The notes beneath the pieces are model-generated. The model was not told the DNA's origin and ran no database searches. It was given only the letters and a program-made list of their open reading frames with translations. Shown piece after piece: positions 53,071 to 61,153 of a stretch of 64,000 bases of DNA (the first letter of the stretch is position 1; each line of letters opens with the position of its first letter). A program made the translations under genes and the position numbers. The stretch is from Flavobacteriaceae bacterium (lineage in GTDB: Bacteria > Bacteroidota > Bacteroidia > Flavobacteriales > Flavobacteriaceae), in contig JANQNQ010000005.1 in NCBI GenBank assembly GCA_028279515.1, forward strand, positions 248,001 to 312,000, written 5' to 3'.

Positions 53071-53559
53071 TTAGTATACTTTAATTCCTTTTAAGAGATA
53101 GGTTCCCCATTCTTTAGAAAATACGTGTACGCTGTCTGTGGTTTGTTCTTTTTTGTTGTAAAGCGGAAGGTCTTTGTGTTTCCATTCGAAAATACCACCG
53201 TAAAGATTGAACACGTTTTGATATCCCAATTCCTTAAGTCGATTGCCAATGTCCTCAGAGCGTATACCTACTGAACAGTAGACCACTACCACTTTTTCTT
53301 TATCTGGTATCGCTTGAAGCACCGAATCTGCACTAAAGTGATCATACCCTACCTTGATGGCGTTTTTGAGATGGCTCACTTCAAACTCATGCGTTTCTCG
53401 CGTATCGAGAATGGTGACATTTTCTACGGCCGCAAGGTCTTCAACAGTGATGTACGGAATCTTTTCTGTGTTGTATTTTTCGAGAATACTGTCAATAGAA
53501 CTTTGCCCTATTGATGACCATGATATTAAAAACAACGCTATATAAAGAAGAAATCTCAC
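53071..53559 (-). CDS. Rhodanese-domain protein, exported
   Basis: 162 aa with a signal peptide ending in SSIGQ. A single rhodanese domain (about 36-150) has DTRETHEFEVSHLKNAI and the active-site loop YCSVGIRSEDIG (Cys95). It may transfer sulfur or act as a thiol oxidoreductase in the periplasm. Rhodanese genes recur in arsenosugar clusters, possibly in thio-arsenosugar formation, which is speculation. It lies 11 bp after arsS. Confidence 0.87.
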   Translation of the reverse strand: MRFLLYIALFLISWSSIGQSSIDSILEKYNTEKIPYITVEDLAAVENVTILDTRETHEFEVSHLKNAIKVGYDHFSADSVLQAIPDKEKVVVVYCSVGIRSEDIGNRLKELGYQNVFNLYGGIFEWKHKDLPLYNKKEQTTDSVHVFSKEWGTYLLKGIKVY

Positions 53560-53570
53560 TAATTATAGGT

Positions 53571-54626
53571 TTAAGCAACGGTACCTTGGCAACTACTTCC
53601 GGCTCCGGCCGTGCAACCGTAGCAGTGTTGCGAGATCACAATGTTTCTATTTTGAAGGATGTCTTCATTGTATTCTGAAATGTGCTTTACTTTGCTGGCT
53701 ACCTTTAACTCTAGCATTTGGTTGAAGTCGCAATCGTACAACCATCCGTCCCAACTTACTGAAATGGTATTGGTACACATCACATTTGCCACCGCAGAAG
53801 GATTGTAGGCTTCTACTAAAGCATACATATAGTCTTCGTAGTTTTCGGAAGCGATCAAATAATCTAGGAAACGACTGATCGGTAAATTGGTGATGGCAAA
53901 TAGATTGTGAAACTGAATGCCAAAATCTTCCATCAAGCCTTTTTTGAAATCGGCTTCGAGTGCCATCTGATCTCCTGGAAGAAAAGCACCTGACGGATTG
54001 TATACAAGGTCCAATCGAAGGTCGCTGTCTGGCATTCCGTAGCCTACCGCATTTAAGTCTTTTAGCGCCTGAATCGATTTGTCAAAAACACCGTCACCAC
54101 GTTGTTTGTCGGTCTTTCCGCGCGTCCAGTGTGGCATGGAAGATACGACGTGTACGTTGTGTTTTTTGAAAAATTCAGGTAGGTCGTGATACTTTTTGTT
54201 CGCTCGAATAATGGTAAGATTCGAACGTACAATAAAATCTTGGATTCCTGCTTTACTGGCTTCTTCAACGAACCAACGAAAGTTGGGATTCATTTCGGGT
54301 GCCCCGCCCGTAAGATCCAAGGTATGGGCTCCCGTATTTCGAATTACTTCCAAGCATTGTTCCATGGTTTCACGGGTCATAATCTCTTTTCGAGTCGGAC
54401 CTGCATCAACATGGCAGTGCTCGCATACTTGGTTGCACATGTATCCTACATTGATCTGTAGGATCTCTAGTTTTTTAGGGCGAAGCGGAAAATGTCCGAT
54501 CTCTTTGATCTTTTCGGCAAATGTCGGAAGTTCTCCGTCGGCGAAGATACCATTGGAGAGGATTTCGAGTTGTCGATTGGCCTGGGCCAGATCGCTATTT
54601 CTTTTATGTAAGGACTGTTTAGCCAT
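53571..54626 (-). CDS. arsS: Radical SAM protein ArsS of arsenosugar biosynthesis
   Basis: 351 aa. The radical-SAM cluster motif is GYMCNQVCEHCHVDAGP (Cys64, 68, 71). The protein ends in a Cys-rich tail CYGCTAGAGSSC (Cys335, 338, 346), as in the radical SAM/Cys-rich family to which ArsS belongs. ArsS is thought to attach a deoxyadenosyl group to dimethylarsenite. Some relatives use selenocysteine; here the frame ends in an ordinary TAA with cysteines throughout. It lies between the rhodanese and AhpD-like genes. Confidence 0.92.
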   Translation of the reverse strand: MAKQSLHKRNSDLAQANRQLEILSNGIFADGELPTFAEKIKEIGHFPLRPKKLEILQINVGYMCNQVCEHCHVDAGPTRKEIMTRETMEQCLEVIRNTGAHTLDLTGGAPEMNPNFRWFVEEASKAGIQDFIVRSNLTIIRANKKYHDLPEFFKKHNVHVVSSMPHWTRGKTDKQRGDGVFDKSIQALKDLNAVGYGMPDSDLRLDLVYNPSGAFLPGDQMALEADFKKGLMEDFGIQFHNLFAITNLPISRFLDYLIASENYEDYMYALVEAYNPSAVANVMCTNTISVSWDGWLYDCDFNQMLELKVASKVKHISEYNEDILQNRNIVISQHCYGCTAGAGSSCQGTVA

Positions 54627-54651
54627 ATTTGGTTTTCAGTAGTCAGAATTA

Positions 54652-54711
54652 AGATATCAGATAACATAGTCGTAATGAATACTGATATCTGACATCAGAT
54701 TTCTGATATCT
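54652..54711. repeat. AGATATCAG repeat cluster
   Basis: AGATATCAG occurs at 54652-54660 and as CTGATATCT at 54682-54690 and 54703-54711, the last two forming an imperfect hairpin with ACATCAGAT. It fills the gap between arsS and the AhpD-like gene. Confidence 0.5.
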
Positions 54712-54714
54712 TTT

Positions 54715-55050
54715 TTACATGCTAAGCTTGTTGTATTTGTTCATCATTTGAACACCGTGTACAAGTGTTGCTCCGGCCTCGATGGCTGCACCTGCATGTA
54801 CGGCCTCCATCATTTCTTCTTTGGTGATACCACGCTGTAATCCATCTTTGGTATAGGCATCAATACAATAGGGGCATTTTACAACATGTGAAACGGCCAG
54901 GGCGATCAGCGACTTTTCGCGCGCTGACAGGGCACCTTCTTCAAAGACTTTTCCGTAATAGTCAAAGAATTTATTTCCGACTTCTTCACTCCATTCGGTG
55001 ATCTTTCCAAATTTTCTCAGGTCGGCTGGGTCGTAATATGTTTTAGACAT
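54715..55050 (-). CDS. AhpD/CMD-like peroxidase-related protein of the arsenosugar cluster
   Basis: 111 aa. The carboxymuconolactone-decarboxylase-like fold has LAVSHVVKCPYCIDAYTKDG with the redox pair Cys59/Cys62. This branch, named arsenosugar biosynthesis-associated peroxidase-like protein in databases as I recall, is normally next to arsS. It could regenerate thiols or handle arsenic oxidation states. It is the first gene of the minus-strand cluster, 88 bp before arsS. Confidence 0.88.
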   Translation of the reverse strand: MSKTYYDPADLRKFGKITEWSEEVGNKFFDYYGKVFEEGALSAREKSLIALAVSHVVKCPYCIDAYTKDGLQRGITKEEMMEAVHAGAAIEAGATLVHGVQMMNKYNKLSM

Positions 55051-55192
55051 CTGCTGTATTATTTGTTTTTATGTTGCTAAAGATACGTTTTTTGTTGTTT
55101 TGAAGAGCATCATGGTTTCTCTGCACTATCTAAATTTAGACGTCTAACGGAAAGATTCTTTACAAGGTTTGAGTGTTATTGATGCCAAAAAC

Positions 55193-55220
55193 AAAGGCCC
55201 CGATAACTATCGAGGCTTTT
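55193..55220 (-). terminator. Terminator after the 55250-56020 lipoprotein gene
   Basis: AAAAGCCTCGAT and ATCGGGGCCTTT (minus-strand reading) pair around AGTT with one mismatch, then TTTGTTTTTGG follows. It lies 30 bp past the stop codon. Confidence 0.65.
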
Positions 55221-55249
55221 CAATATATTAAATGGTTCTACTCGGCAGA

Positions 55250-56020
55250 TTAGTTGGCAGTCCCGTCTAAGAATTCTTCGAAATCAATTAATGCCACTGG
55301 CCCCTCTAGATAGCCACAATTTGCGTTGAAGGGATTCCTGAATGGAACAGCGGCTACAACAAAGGTATTCCCAGTGATTACATATTGCTCGTTTACTAAT
55401 GTTTCTCCCGTTGTTTGACCAGTTTGATTCGTATAGCGAACGAACCCTGAATTTTTATCTGCATCGGTCAACGGATGTGCTGTAGAGGTCGCCTTTGTCA
55501 AAGGAGTTCCTGTGGTAATTCCGTTAGGGAAATACAATTCAATACAGTTCTCCAGCGTCCAGTAGTCTATCATATTTTGAACGAGGTCGTCAATACCTGG
55601 TCCGAAACAACATGTAGGAACTGCGGCCCCAGGAGGCGTTTTGGGTTCTCCGTCTTCAGCATTAAGGATATAGATTTCCAGAAAATCTCTAAATTTTGCG
55701 TTAAATGTTGGGGCGTTATTTGAAAATAGCGTAGTTGCGGTAATACGGTTATTAACCGGATTTAGCGCTGCCACTTCGTTACGGGCTTGTGAGTTGTTCA
55801 TGATCACTTTGACTGCAATAAAAGATAGCCATTGCATTCTTGCTTCTAAGAGTTCTTCATCGCTTAGCGTTGGACTCGGCGTCTGTGCTTTACCGCTAAG
55901 AGAATTAATTTCTGTTTGAACATCTGAGTTTTGTAGGTTTTCTAACCCTTGATCATCGGTTTGGCACGCGAATGCTAAGAACAAGCAGCTAACTGCCAAT
56001 GTGTACTTTAATTTTTTCAT
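55250..56020 (-). CDS. Lipoprotein of unknown function
   Basis: 256 aa. The signal peptide ends in LAFACQTDD (Cys19), a lipoprotein signal. After a Ser/Thr-rich stretch comes an acidic helix (DEELLEARMQWLSFIAVKVI, about 53-72). A Pro-Cys-Cys segment (AAVPTCCFGPGIDDLV) and IELYFPNGITTGTPL follow. I do not recognise a domain. It stands alone, with a terminator at its end and no close neighbour on its strand. Confidence 0.72.
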   Translation of the reverse strand: MKKLKYTLAVSCLFLAFACQTDDQGLENLQNSDVQTEINSLSGKAQTPSPTLSDEELLEARMQWLSFIAVKVIMNNSQARNEVAALNPVNNRITATTLFSNNAPTFNAKFRDFLEIYILNAEDGEPKTPPGAAVPTCCFGPGIDDLVQNMIDYWTLENCIELYFPNGITTGTPLTKATSTAHPLTDADKNSGFVRYTNQTGQTTGETLVNEQYVITGNTFVVAAVPFRNPFNANCGYLEGPVALIDFEEFLDGTAN

Positions 56021-56261
56021 TGCTTTTATGTTAGTGTTTTACAATATAATAGTAACGAAACTACTAAAAGTTGAGTATTCTGTTTTTACTACTGCTTAGA
56101 GTATTTTCAAAAAAGCATGTGTTTTTTTCATATGTGTAAAATCAAAGCACGTTAATATACACTTTTAGTGACAACATTGATTGGTTGTTTGGTGAAATGG
56201 AATAGCGGCAACAATGGTGCTTATGGATTGATAAGCGTTGATAGGTATTGAAGAAAAGCAA

Positions 56262-56289
56262 AAAACCTCTGACAATTGTCAGAGGTTTT
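56262..56289 (-). terminator. Terminator of the alginate catabolic operon
   Basis: A perfect 28-bp palindrome: AAAACCTCTGACAA pairs with TTGTCAGAGGTTTT. Reading the minus strand it is followed by TTGCTTTTC. It begins 20 bp after the stop codon of the aldolase gene. Confidence 0.85.
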
Positions 56290-56309
56290 AGGAGCTATTA
56301 TGCGGTAAG

Positions 56310-56981
56310 TTAGGAGGTTTTCAATTCTTTTATGATGGCTATGGCCTGTCTGGTGAGCGTTTCTATTTTGACTAGGTCAAAGGCGCCATCTTTATCTTTG
56401 GAAATCAATTGAGACCCAATACCAACACAAGTGGCACCTGCTTTGAACCATTCGCTTAGGCTTTCTTCAGTTGGAGAAACACCCCCAGTGGGCATGATAT
56501 TTGTCCACGGTTGTGGCCCTCTAATTGCTTTTATGAAATGAGGTCCATACGTGCTTGCCGGAAATAGCTTCACGATTTCGCAACCTAGTTCTTCGGCTTT
56601 GGCAATCTCTGAAAGTGTTGCACAACCGGGAGACCAAAGCACCTTACGTCTGTTACATACTAATGCGATGTCTTCTCTAAGAACTGGAGTAACAATAAAG
56701 TTAGCTCCCAGCGCCATATATAAAGAGGCCGAAGCGGCATCTGTCACAGAACCAACACCCATTATCATCCCAGGTAATTCGGCAAGGGCATAGGCATTTA
56801 GGTCGCGAAAAACTTCATGGGCAAGATCTCCTCTTGCTGTGAACTCCATTAGGCGCGCACCTCCTTTATAACAAGCGGATAATACTTGTTTCCCTTTTTC
56901 AAGGTCTTGGTCATAAAACAATGGCACGAGTCCGTTTTGTTTCATGGTGAGTGCAACTTCTAATCTTGTATATCGAGCCAT
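56310..56981 (-). CDS. eda: KDPG aldolase
   Basis: 223 aa. The class I aldolase has FTARGD with the conserved Glu46 before it, GVGSVTDAASA, and CEIVKLFPAST holding the Schiff-base Lys138, then MPTGGVSPTEESL. It splits 2-keto-3-deoxy-6-phosphogluconate into pyruvate and glyceraldehyde 3-phosphate, the last step of alginate monomer breakdown here. It is the last gene of the operon, 10 bp after the kinase. Confidence 0.93.
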   Translation of the reverse strand: MARYTRLEVALTMKQNGLVPLFYDQDLEKGKQVLSACYKGGARLMEFTARGDLAHEVFRDLNAYALAELPGMIMGVGSVTDAASASLYMALGANFIVTPVLREDIALVCNRRKVLWSPGCATLSEIAKAEELGCEIVKLFPASTYGPHFIKAIRGPQPWTNIMPTGGVSPTEESLSEWFKAGATCVGIGSQLISKDKDGAFDLVKIETLTRQAIAIIKELKTS

Positions 56982-56991
56982 ATGGATGGTT

Positions 56992-58011
56992 TTATCTTGA
57001 GACTTTTCCTGTGTTTTCTCCGTCTAAAAATGTATTTATATCTTCTATCGAAACCAAATTATAGTCGCCATAGATAGTATGTTTCAAACAACATGAAGCG
57101 ACGGCAATATCGATGGCCTTCTGTTTATCCTGTTCTTTGATCAGACCATATATGAGTCCGCCCATAAAGGCGTCCCCACTTCCCACACGATCCACAACAG
57201 GTGTCACCTCTTTTAGCGAAGCGTTGTATAGCGCTTTGCCATCAAATAGGATGCCTCCAATTCGTTGATGCGATGCACTGATAGAATAACGTAGCGTAGT
57301 AGCAATTACCTCGAGATTTGGACAATACTCAAAGATGGTGTCGTATAATTTTGGCAATGATTTTAGGTCTTGATAATTTGGATTGACCTTATTGGCGCCC
57401 AACATAAAAAGCGCGGTGTCAATATCTCCAAGAACAATATTGCTGTACTTTAAAAGTTCGGGCATTACTTCATGCGGTTCCTTGCCGTACTTCCAAAGTT
57501 TTGACCGATAGTTTAGATCTGATGAAATCGTGATTCCGAGCTCGTGAGCTGCTTTAACTGCCTCAAGGCACTCTTGGGCAGCGCCATCTGAAATGGCGGG
57601 CGTAATGCCGCTCCAATGAAACCAAGAGGCGTCTTTTAGAATATGCTTCCAATCAAAGGTGCCCTTGGTAATTGTCGCCATTGAGCTGTTTGATCGGTCG
57701 TAGACCACGTTACTTGCTCGAGTACCGGCACCAGTTTCTAAAAAATAGATTCCGAGTCGATCTCCTCCGAACAGGACATGATCTGTGGCAACGTTTCTCT
57801 TGCGGACTTCCATTAAGGCGCTATCTCCAATTTCGTTCTTCGGAAGTCGTGTTACAAACGATGCATCGACCCCAAAATTGGCAAGTGAAACGGCTACGTT
57901 GAATTCACCACCTCCGTAGGTCGCATTGAACGATCTGGCTTGAGAAAATCTCAAAAATCGTTCAGTTGAGAGTCGCAGCATGATCTCACCAAACGTTACT
58001 ACTCTTTTCAT
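56992..58011 (-). CDS. 2-keto-3-deoxygluconate (KDG) kinase, PfkB family
   Basis: 339 aa. TYGGGEFNVAVSLANFGVDA near the N-terminus is the PfkB sugar-binding block, and VVDRVGSGDAFMGGLIYGL holds the catalytic Asp. It phosphorylates KDG to KDPG, between the reductase and the aldolase encoded next to it. Other PfkB sugars are possible in general, but the context is decisive. It lies 30 bp after the SDR gene. Confidence 0.92.
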   Translation of the reverse strand: MKRVVTFGEIMLRLSTERFLRFSQARSFNATYGGGEFNVAVSLANFGVDASFVTRLPKNEIGDSALMEVRKRNVATDHVLFGGDRLGIYFLETGAGTRASNVVYDRSNSSMATITKGTFDWKHILKDASWFHWSGITPAISDGAAQECLEAVKAAHELGITISSDLNYRSKLWKYGKEPHEVMPELLKYSNIVLGDIDTALFMLGANKVNPNYQDLKSLPKLYDTIFEYCPNLEVIATTLRYSISASHQRIGGILFDGKALYNASLKEVTPVVDRVGSGDAFMGGLIYGLIKEQDKQKAIDIAVASCCLKHTIYGDYNLVSIEDINTFLDGENTGKVSR

Positions 58012-58041
58012 GGTTTAGCGCTTTATGTACTTCTAAAGATA

Positions 58042-58797
58042 CTAACTAAAGGCTAGACCTCCGTTGATATCGATGTTGTTTCCGGTAATGAATGATGATT
58101 CTTCTGATGCCAAATAAGCGACTAGGTCAGCTACCTCGCAAGCTTTTCCTTCTCTTCTTAGCGGAGTACTGGAGGCTACTTTTTCGCGAACAACGTCCTT
58201 GGTAAAGTCATCGTGGAATTTAGTGGCGATCATCCCCGGGTTTAAGGCATTTACACGAATTCCTTTTGGACCAAGCTCTTTAGCAAGTCCTCTGGTAAAT
58301 GTTGATACGGCACCTTTAGAAGCAGCGTAAAGCGAGGCTCCTGGACCACCGCCATCACGCCCAGCTTGTGAAGCAAAGTTAATAATGGCTCCGCCTTCCT
58401 TCATTGAAGAAACAAATGCTTGTGTTACAAAGACCGCAGACTTAAAGTTGACATCCATCACAAGATTGTAGAATTTTTCGTCAATCTGGTCGATTGTTTT
58501 TCTAGCGAACAACCCTCCGGCAACGTTTACCAAAATGTCTACCTCATTGCCAAACGCTTCTTTTGTTTTAGCAACTAGATTGTTGATGTCGTCTAAATTG
58601 GTAGCATCTGCGTATACAGCGATCGCTTCCCCGCCTTCGGCTTCGATCATTTTTACCGTTTCACGACCTTGGTCTTCGTTGTCAAAATAATTGACCACCA
58701 CCTTGGCTCCTTCTTTGGCAAGCTTAAGCGAAACTGCTCGGCCGATATCTCTGGCGCCGCCTGTCACAACGGCTACTTTTCCTTTTAATTTGCTCAT
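58042..58797 (-). CDS. Short-chain dehydrogenase/reductase, probable DEH reductase
   Basis: 251 aa from the ATG at 58797; an ATG at 58827 would overlap the permease gene and add non-family residues. VAVVTGGARDIGRAVSLKLA binds the cofactor; Ser143, Tyr157 and Lys161 (LYAASKG) are the catalytic set. In alginate loci this SDR reduces 4-deoxy-L-erythro-5-hexoseulose uronate (DEH) to KDG. The step is inferred from the neighbouring KDG kinase and KDPG aldolase. Confidence 0.9.
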   Translation of the reverse strand: MSKLKGKVAVVTGGARDIGRAVSLKLAKEGAKVVVNYFDNEDQGRETVKMIEAEGGEAIAVYADATNLDDINNLVAKTKEAFGNEVDILVNVAGGLFARKTIDQIDEKFYNLVMDVNFKSAVFVTQAFVSSMKEGGAIINFASQAGRDGGGPGASLYAASKGAVSTFTRGLAKELGPKGIRVNALNPGMIATKFHDDFTKDVVREKVASSTPLRREGKACEVADLVAYLASEESSFITGNNIDINGGLAFS

Positions 58798-58804
58798 AAT
58801 TTTT

Positions 58805-60076
58805 TTATTTACTAAGTTTTTTTTCAATTGGTTTTATTTCTTTGATGAAGTAAAGAATTGACAGGATCGACAGGGGTGCCAAAACGGCCAATATGATAAA
58901 TGCTGGGGTGTATGAATCGACGGTAATGATCGGAATCAACCAGTTCATGATGATGACTGAAACGGCACCAATGCTTCCGCCCAACCCAGCTAGTGTACCG
59001 ACAGATTTTCCATTCAAGAGGTCACTTGGAATGGTCTGAATGTTACTGATCGAAAATTGAAATCCGAAGAGAACAACAAACACAAGCGATACAAATTTTT
59101 CGGGTGTGTCTGCAAAGAAAATGGCTCCGAGAATGGCCACTACTATAATGACACAACCTATGAGGATGACCCTTTTTCTAGAGGTGTCTAAGTCGTTTTT
59201 ATTCATGAGGCGTTTTACATACCAACCACCAGCAATACTTCCGAGCGCTGCACCTACATATGGGAACCACGCATAGTATCCAATTTCTTTTACATCAAAG
59301 CCGAATTTTTTGAATAGATAAATAGGCATCCAGAATACAAACAGCCACCAGATAGGTTCGATGAAGAATCGCGCTGCGATAACACCCCAAGATTCTTTGA
59401 TCGATAGAATTTGTTTAACACTTAGACTTTCGCCCTCACTATCTTGTCTGCTTTCATGCCTGCCTGAAATGATATGTTGTTTTTCTTCATCAGTGATCCA
59501 TGGATGTTGCTCAGGCTGTTTTTTGTTAATGATGACCCAAGGAATGATCCAAATGAACCCAATGACCCCGATAATGATGAAGGTTACTTTCCAACCATAA
59601 AAGCCGAATAACTCTGCAATCGTTGGTGCGGCAACGATCGATCCGATGGCGGCCCCAGCATTAAAGATTCCTTGCGCTACGGCTCGTTCTTTAATAGGAA
59701 ACCATTCGGCATTGTTCTTTACGGCACCTGGCCAATTCCCAGCTTCAGCAACTCCTAAAAGACCTCTGAAAACCCCTAGAGAAGCAGCTCCTTTTGCAAA
59801 GAAGTGTAGGATGGAAGCAAGGGACCAGAAGAAAATCGATAAAATGAATCCTATTTTGGTACCCACCTTATCGTACACTTTCCCCGAAATAAACTTTCCG
59901 GCTGCGTAGGTAATCGTAAAAATGTTGATGACCCATGAATAATCTTGCTCGGTGAGTCCAAGATCTGCGCTCATTGCTGGCCACATGATTCCTAATGCGG
60001 ATCGGTCGATATAATTGATGATCGTGGCTAGGCAAACAAGGCCAATGATCCACCATCTTAGTCCTTTTAATTTCAT
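58805..60076 (-). CDS. MFS hexuronate-type permease (DEH or oligo-alginate uptake)
   Basis: 423 aa with 12 hydrophobic segments. The N-terminus (RWWIIGLVCLATIINYIDRS, TEQDYSWVINIFTITYAAGK) and the NNAEWFPIKERAVAQGIFN loop are typical of the ACS/ExuT anion:cation symporter branch. It should carry unsaturated uronate or DEH across the inner membrane. It is the first gene of the four-gene catabolic operon, and a TGGTCTGACCA site lies 35 bp upstream. Confidence 0.91.
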   Translation of the reverse strand: MKLKGLRWWIIGLVCLATIINYIDRSALGIMWPAMSADLGLTEQDYSWVINIFTITYAAGKFISGKVYDKVGTKIGFILSIFFWSLASILHFFAKGAASLGVFRGLLGVAEAGNWPGAVKNNAEWFPIKERAVAQGIFNAGAAIGSIVAAPTIAELFGFYGWKVTFIIIGVIGFIWIIPWVIINKKQPEQHPWITDEEKQHIISGRHESRQDSEGESLSVKQILSIKESWGVIAARFFIEPIWWLFVFWMPIYLFKKFGFDVKEIGYYAWFPYVGAALGSIAGGWYVKRLMNKNDLDTSRKRVILIGCVIIVVAILGAIFFADTPEKFVSLVFVVLFGFQFSISNIQTIPSDLLNGKSVGTLAGLGGSIGAVSVIIMNWLIPIITVDSYTPAFIILAVLAPLSILSILYFIKEIKPIEKKLSK

Positions 60077-60110
60077 ACTAATGATTGCGTGTTAATGCTT
60101 GGTCACACTC

Positions 60111-60121
60111 TGGTCTGACCA
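60111..60121. promoter_or_regulatory. GntR/FadR-type operator before the permease operon
   Basis: TGGTCTGACCA is a perfect palindrome about its central T and matches the classic FadR-family operator TGGTCNGACCA. An extra half-site TTGGTCA lies at 60099-60105, forming a larger inverted repeat with TGACCAA. Confidence 0.7.
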
Positions 60122-60267
60122 ATTCTTTCTATGTGTTCGTTTCTTATGAGTAGTGCGTTCTGAAGAAATGTTCGTTAACGTTTCTATGAATACAATTACT
60201 CCCCTCCATGCGAAATATTTTAGGCAGAAAATGAGGCGTGCATTTCATTTTCTACGTGCTTTTCGTG

Positions 60268-60969
60268 CTATACGTTGTAGCAATATTGATAGAGTACTTT
60301 AAAGTGCTCTTTCATTTTTTGCTTGGCCAATTTTGGATCTTGATCCTTAATGGCATTATAGATGCTTTGATGCTCATCAATGGCTTGATGTACCAAATTT
60401 TTGTCACAAACGTGGTACTTTTCAAAGTTGGTAATGATTCCTGGCGTAATGATCAACATGAACGTATTCATGGTACTATTGCCGCTGGCTTTTGCTATAG
60501 CCAAATGAAAAAGCAGGTCTTCTTGTACGGCGTCTTCACCATTCAACACCTTTTCAGTGTAGGCGTCAAGTGCTTCCTTCATTTTAGCCAAATCATCATC
60601 GGTTCTACGAATGGCAGCCAATCGGGCTGTTTTTAGCTCTAACAATATTCTAGTCTCGACCAATGATTTGAAATCGGGTTCTTCCAAACGCAAAATATCT
60701 TCTATCATGCCGTTCATGGCGATGACCCCGATGTTAGCGACAAACGTTCCGCTTTGCGGAATGGACTTCAACAGACCATAAAACTCCAGCTTCTGTATGG
60801 CTTCGCGTACATTACTTCTGGAGACTCCAAATTTCTCAGACAACATACGCTCAGATGGAAGTTTATCTCCAGGTTCTAAATTCTTGTAGTTGATCAAATC
60901 CCTAATGTTGGCGATGATCTTTTTTTGAACGTCTTGATTGTCGGTGTTTGTCAGTATTTCTAGTTTCAT
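60268..60969 (-). CDS. FadR-subfamily GntR regulator of the alginate locus
   Basis: 233 aa. The N-terminal winged helix (about 20-85) reads LPSERMLSEKFGVSRSNVRE and AIQKLEFYGLLKSIPQSG. The FCD ligand domain (about 100-230) has VETRILLELKTARLAA and FHLAIAKASGNSTMNTFM with metal/ligand-binding His residues. It lies between the lyase gene and the permease operon and very likely responds to an alginate breakdown product such as KDG or DEH. Confidence 0.9.
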   Translation of the reverse strand: MKLEILTNTDNQDVQKKIIANIRDLINYKNLEPGDKLPSERMLSEKFGVSRSNVREAIQKLEFYGLLKSIPQSGTFVANIGVIAMNGMIEDILRLEEPDFKSLVETRILLELKTARLAAIRRTDDDLAKMKEALDAYTEKVLNGEDAVQEDLLFHLAIAKASGNSTMNTFMLIITPGIITNFEKYHVCDKNLVHQAIDEHQSIYNAIKDQDPKLAKQKMKEHFKVLYQYCYNV

Positions 60970-60991
60970 GATCTTGTTACGTTCTATAAAT

Positions 60992-61001
60992 TGGTTAACC
61001 A
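60992..61001. promoter_or_regulatory. GntR/FadR-type operator before the regulator gene
   Basis: TGGTTAACCA is a perfect 10-bp palindrome of the same TGGT-ACCA type, 23 bp before the regulator's start codon, suggesting autoregulation. Confidence 0.6.
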
Positions 61002-61083
61002 GATATAGTTCTCTAAATTTAGCAAAATCTCAAGTAAATTTGGACATATTTTGTCAATAATTGTTCGGTGATCAAGTCTTGAT

Positions 61084-61119
61084 GAATTTTACCGACCGGT
61101 TTAACGGCCAGTAAAATTC
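61084..61119. other. Inverted repeat downstream of the alginate lyase gene
   Basis: GAATTTTAC (61084-61092) and GTAAAATTC (61111-61119) pair perfectly across 18 bp that hold a smaller CCG/CGG stem. It lies 35 bp past the lyase stop. No T-run follows, so a processing or end signal is more likely than a standard terminator. Confidence 0.4.
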
Positions 61120-61153
61120 ACTCAATTCACTAACTCAAATAATCCTAACCATT

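Noticed and set aside
53571..54626. ArsS as a selenoprotein
   Set aside because: Some family members have an in-frame TGA; this one has Cys codons at the tail and ends in TAA.
54196..54642. A 148-codon frame antisense to arsS
   Set aside because: Mirror frame of a conserved gene; composition is odd and there is no promoter or start context.
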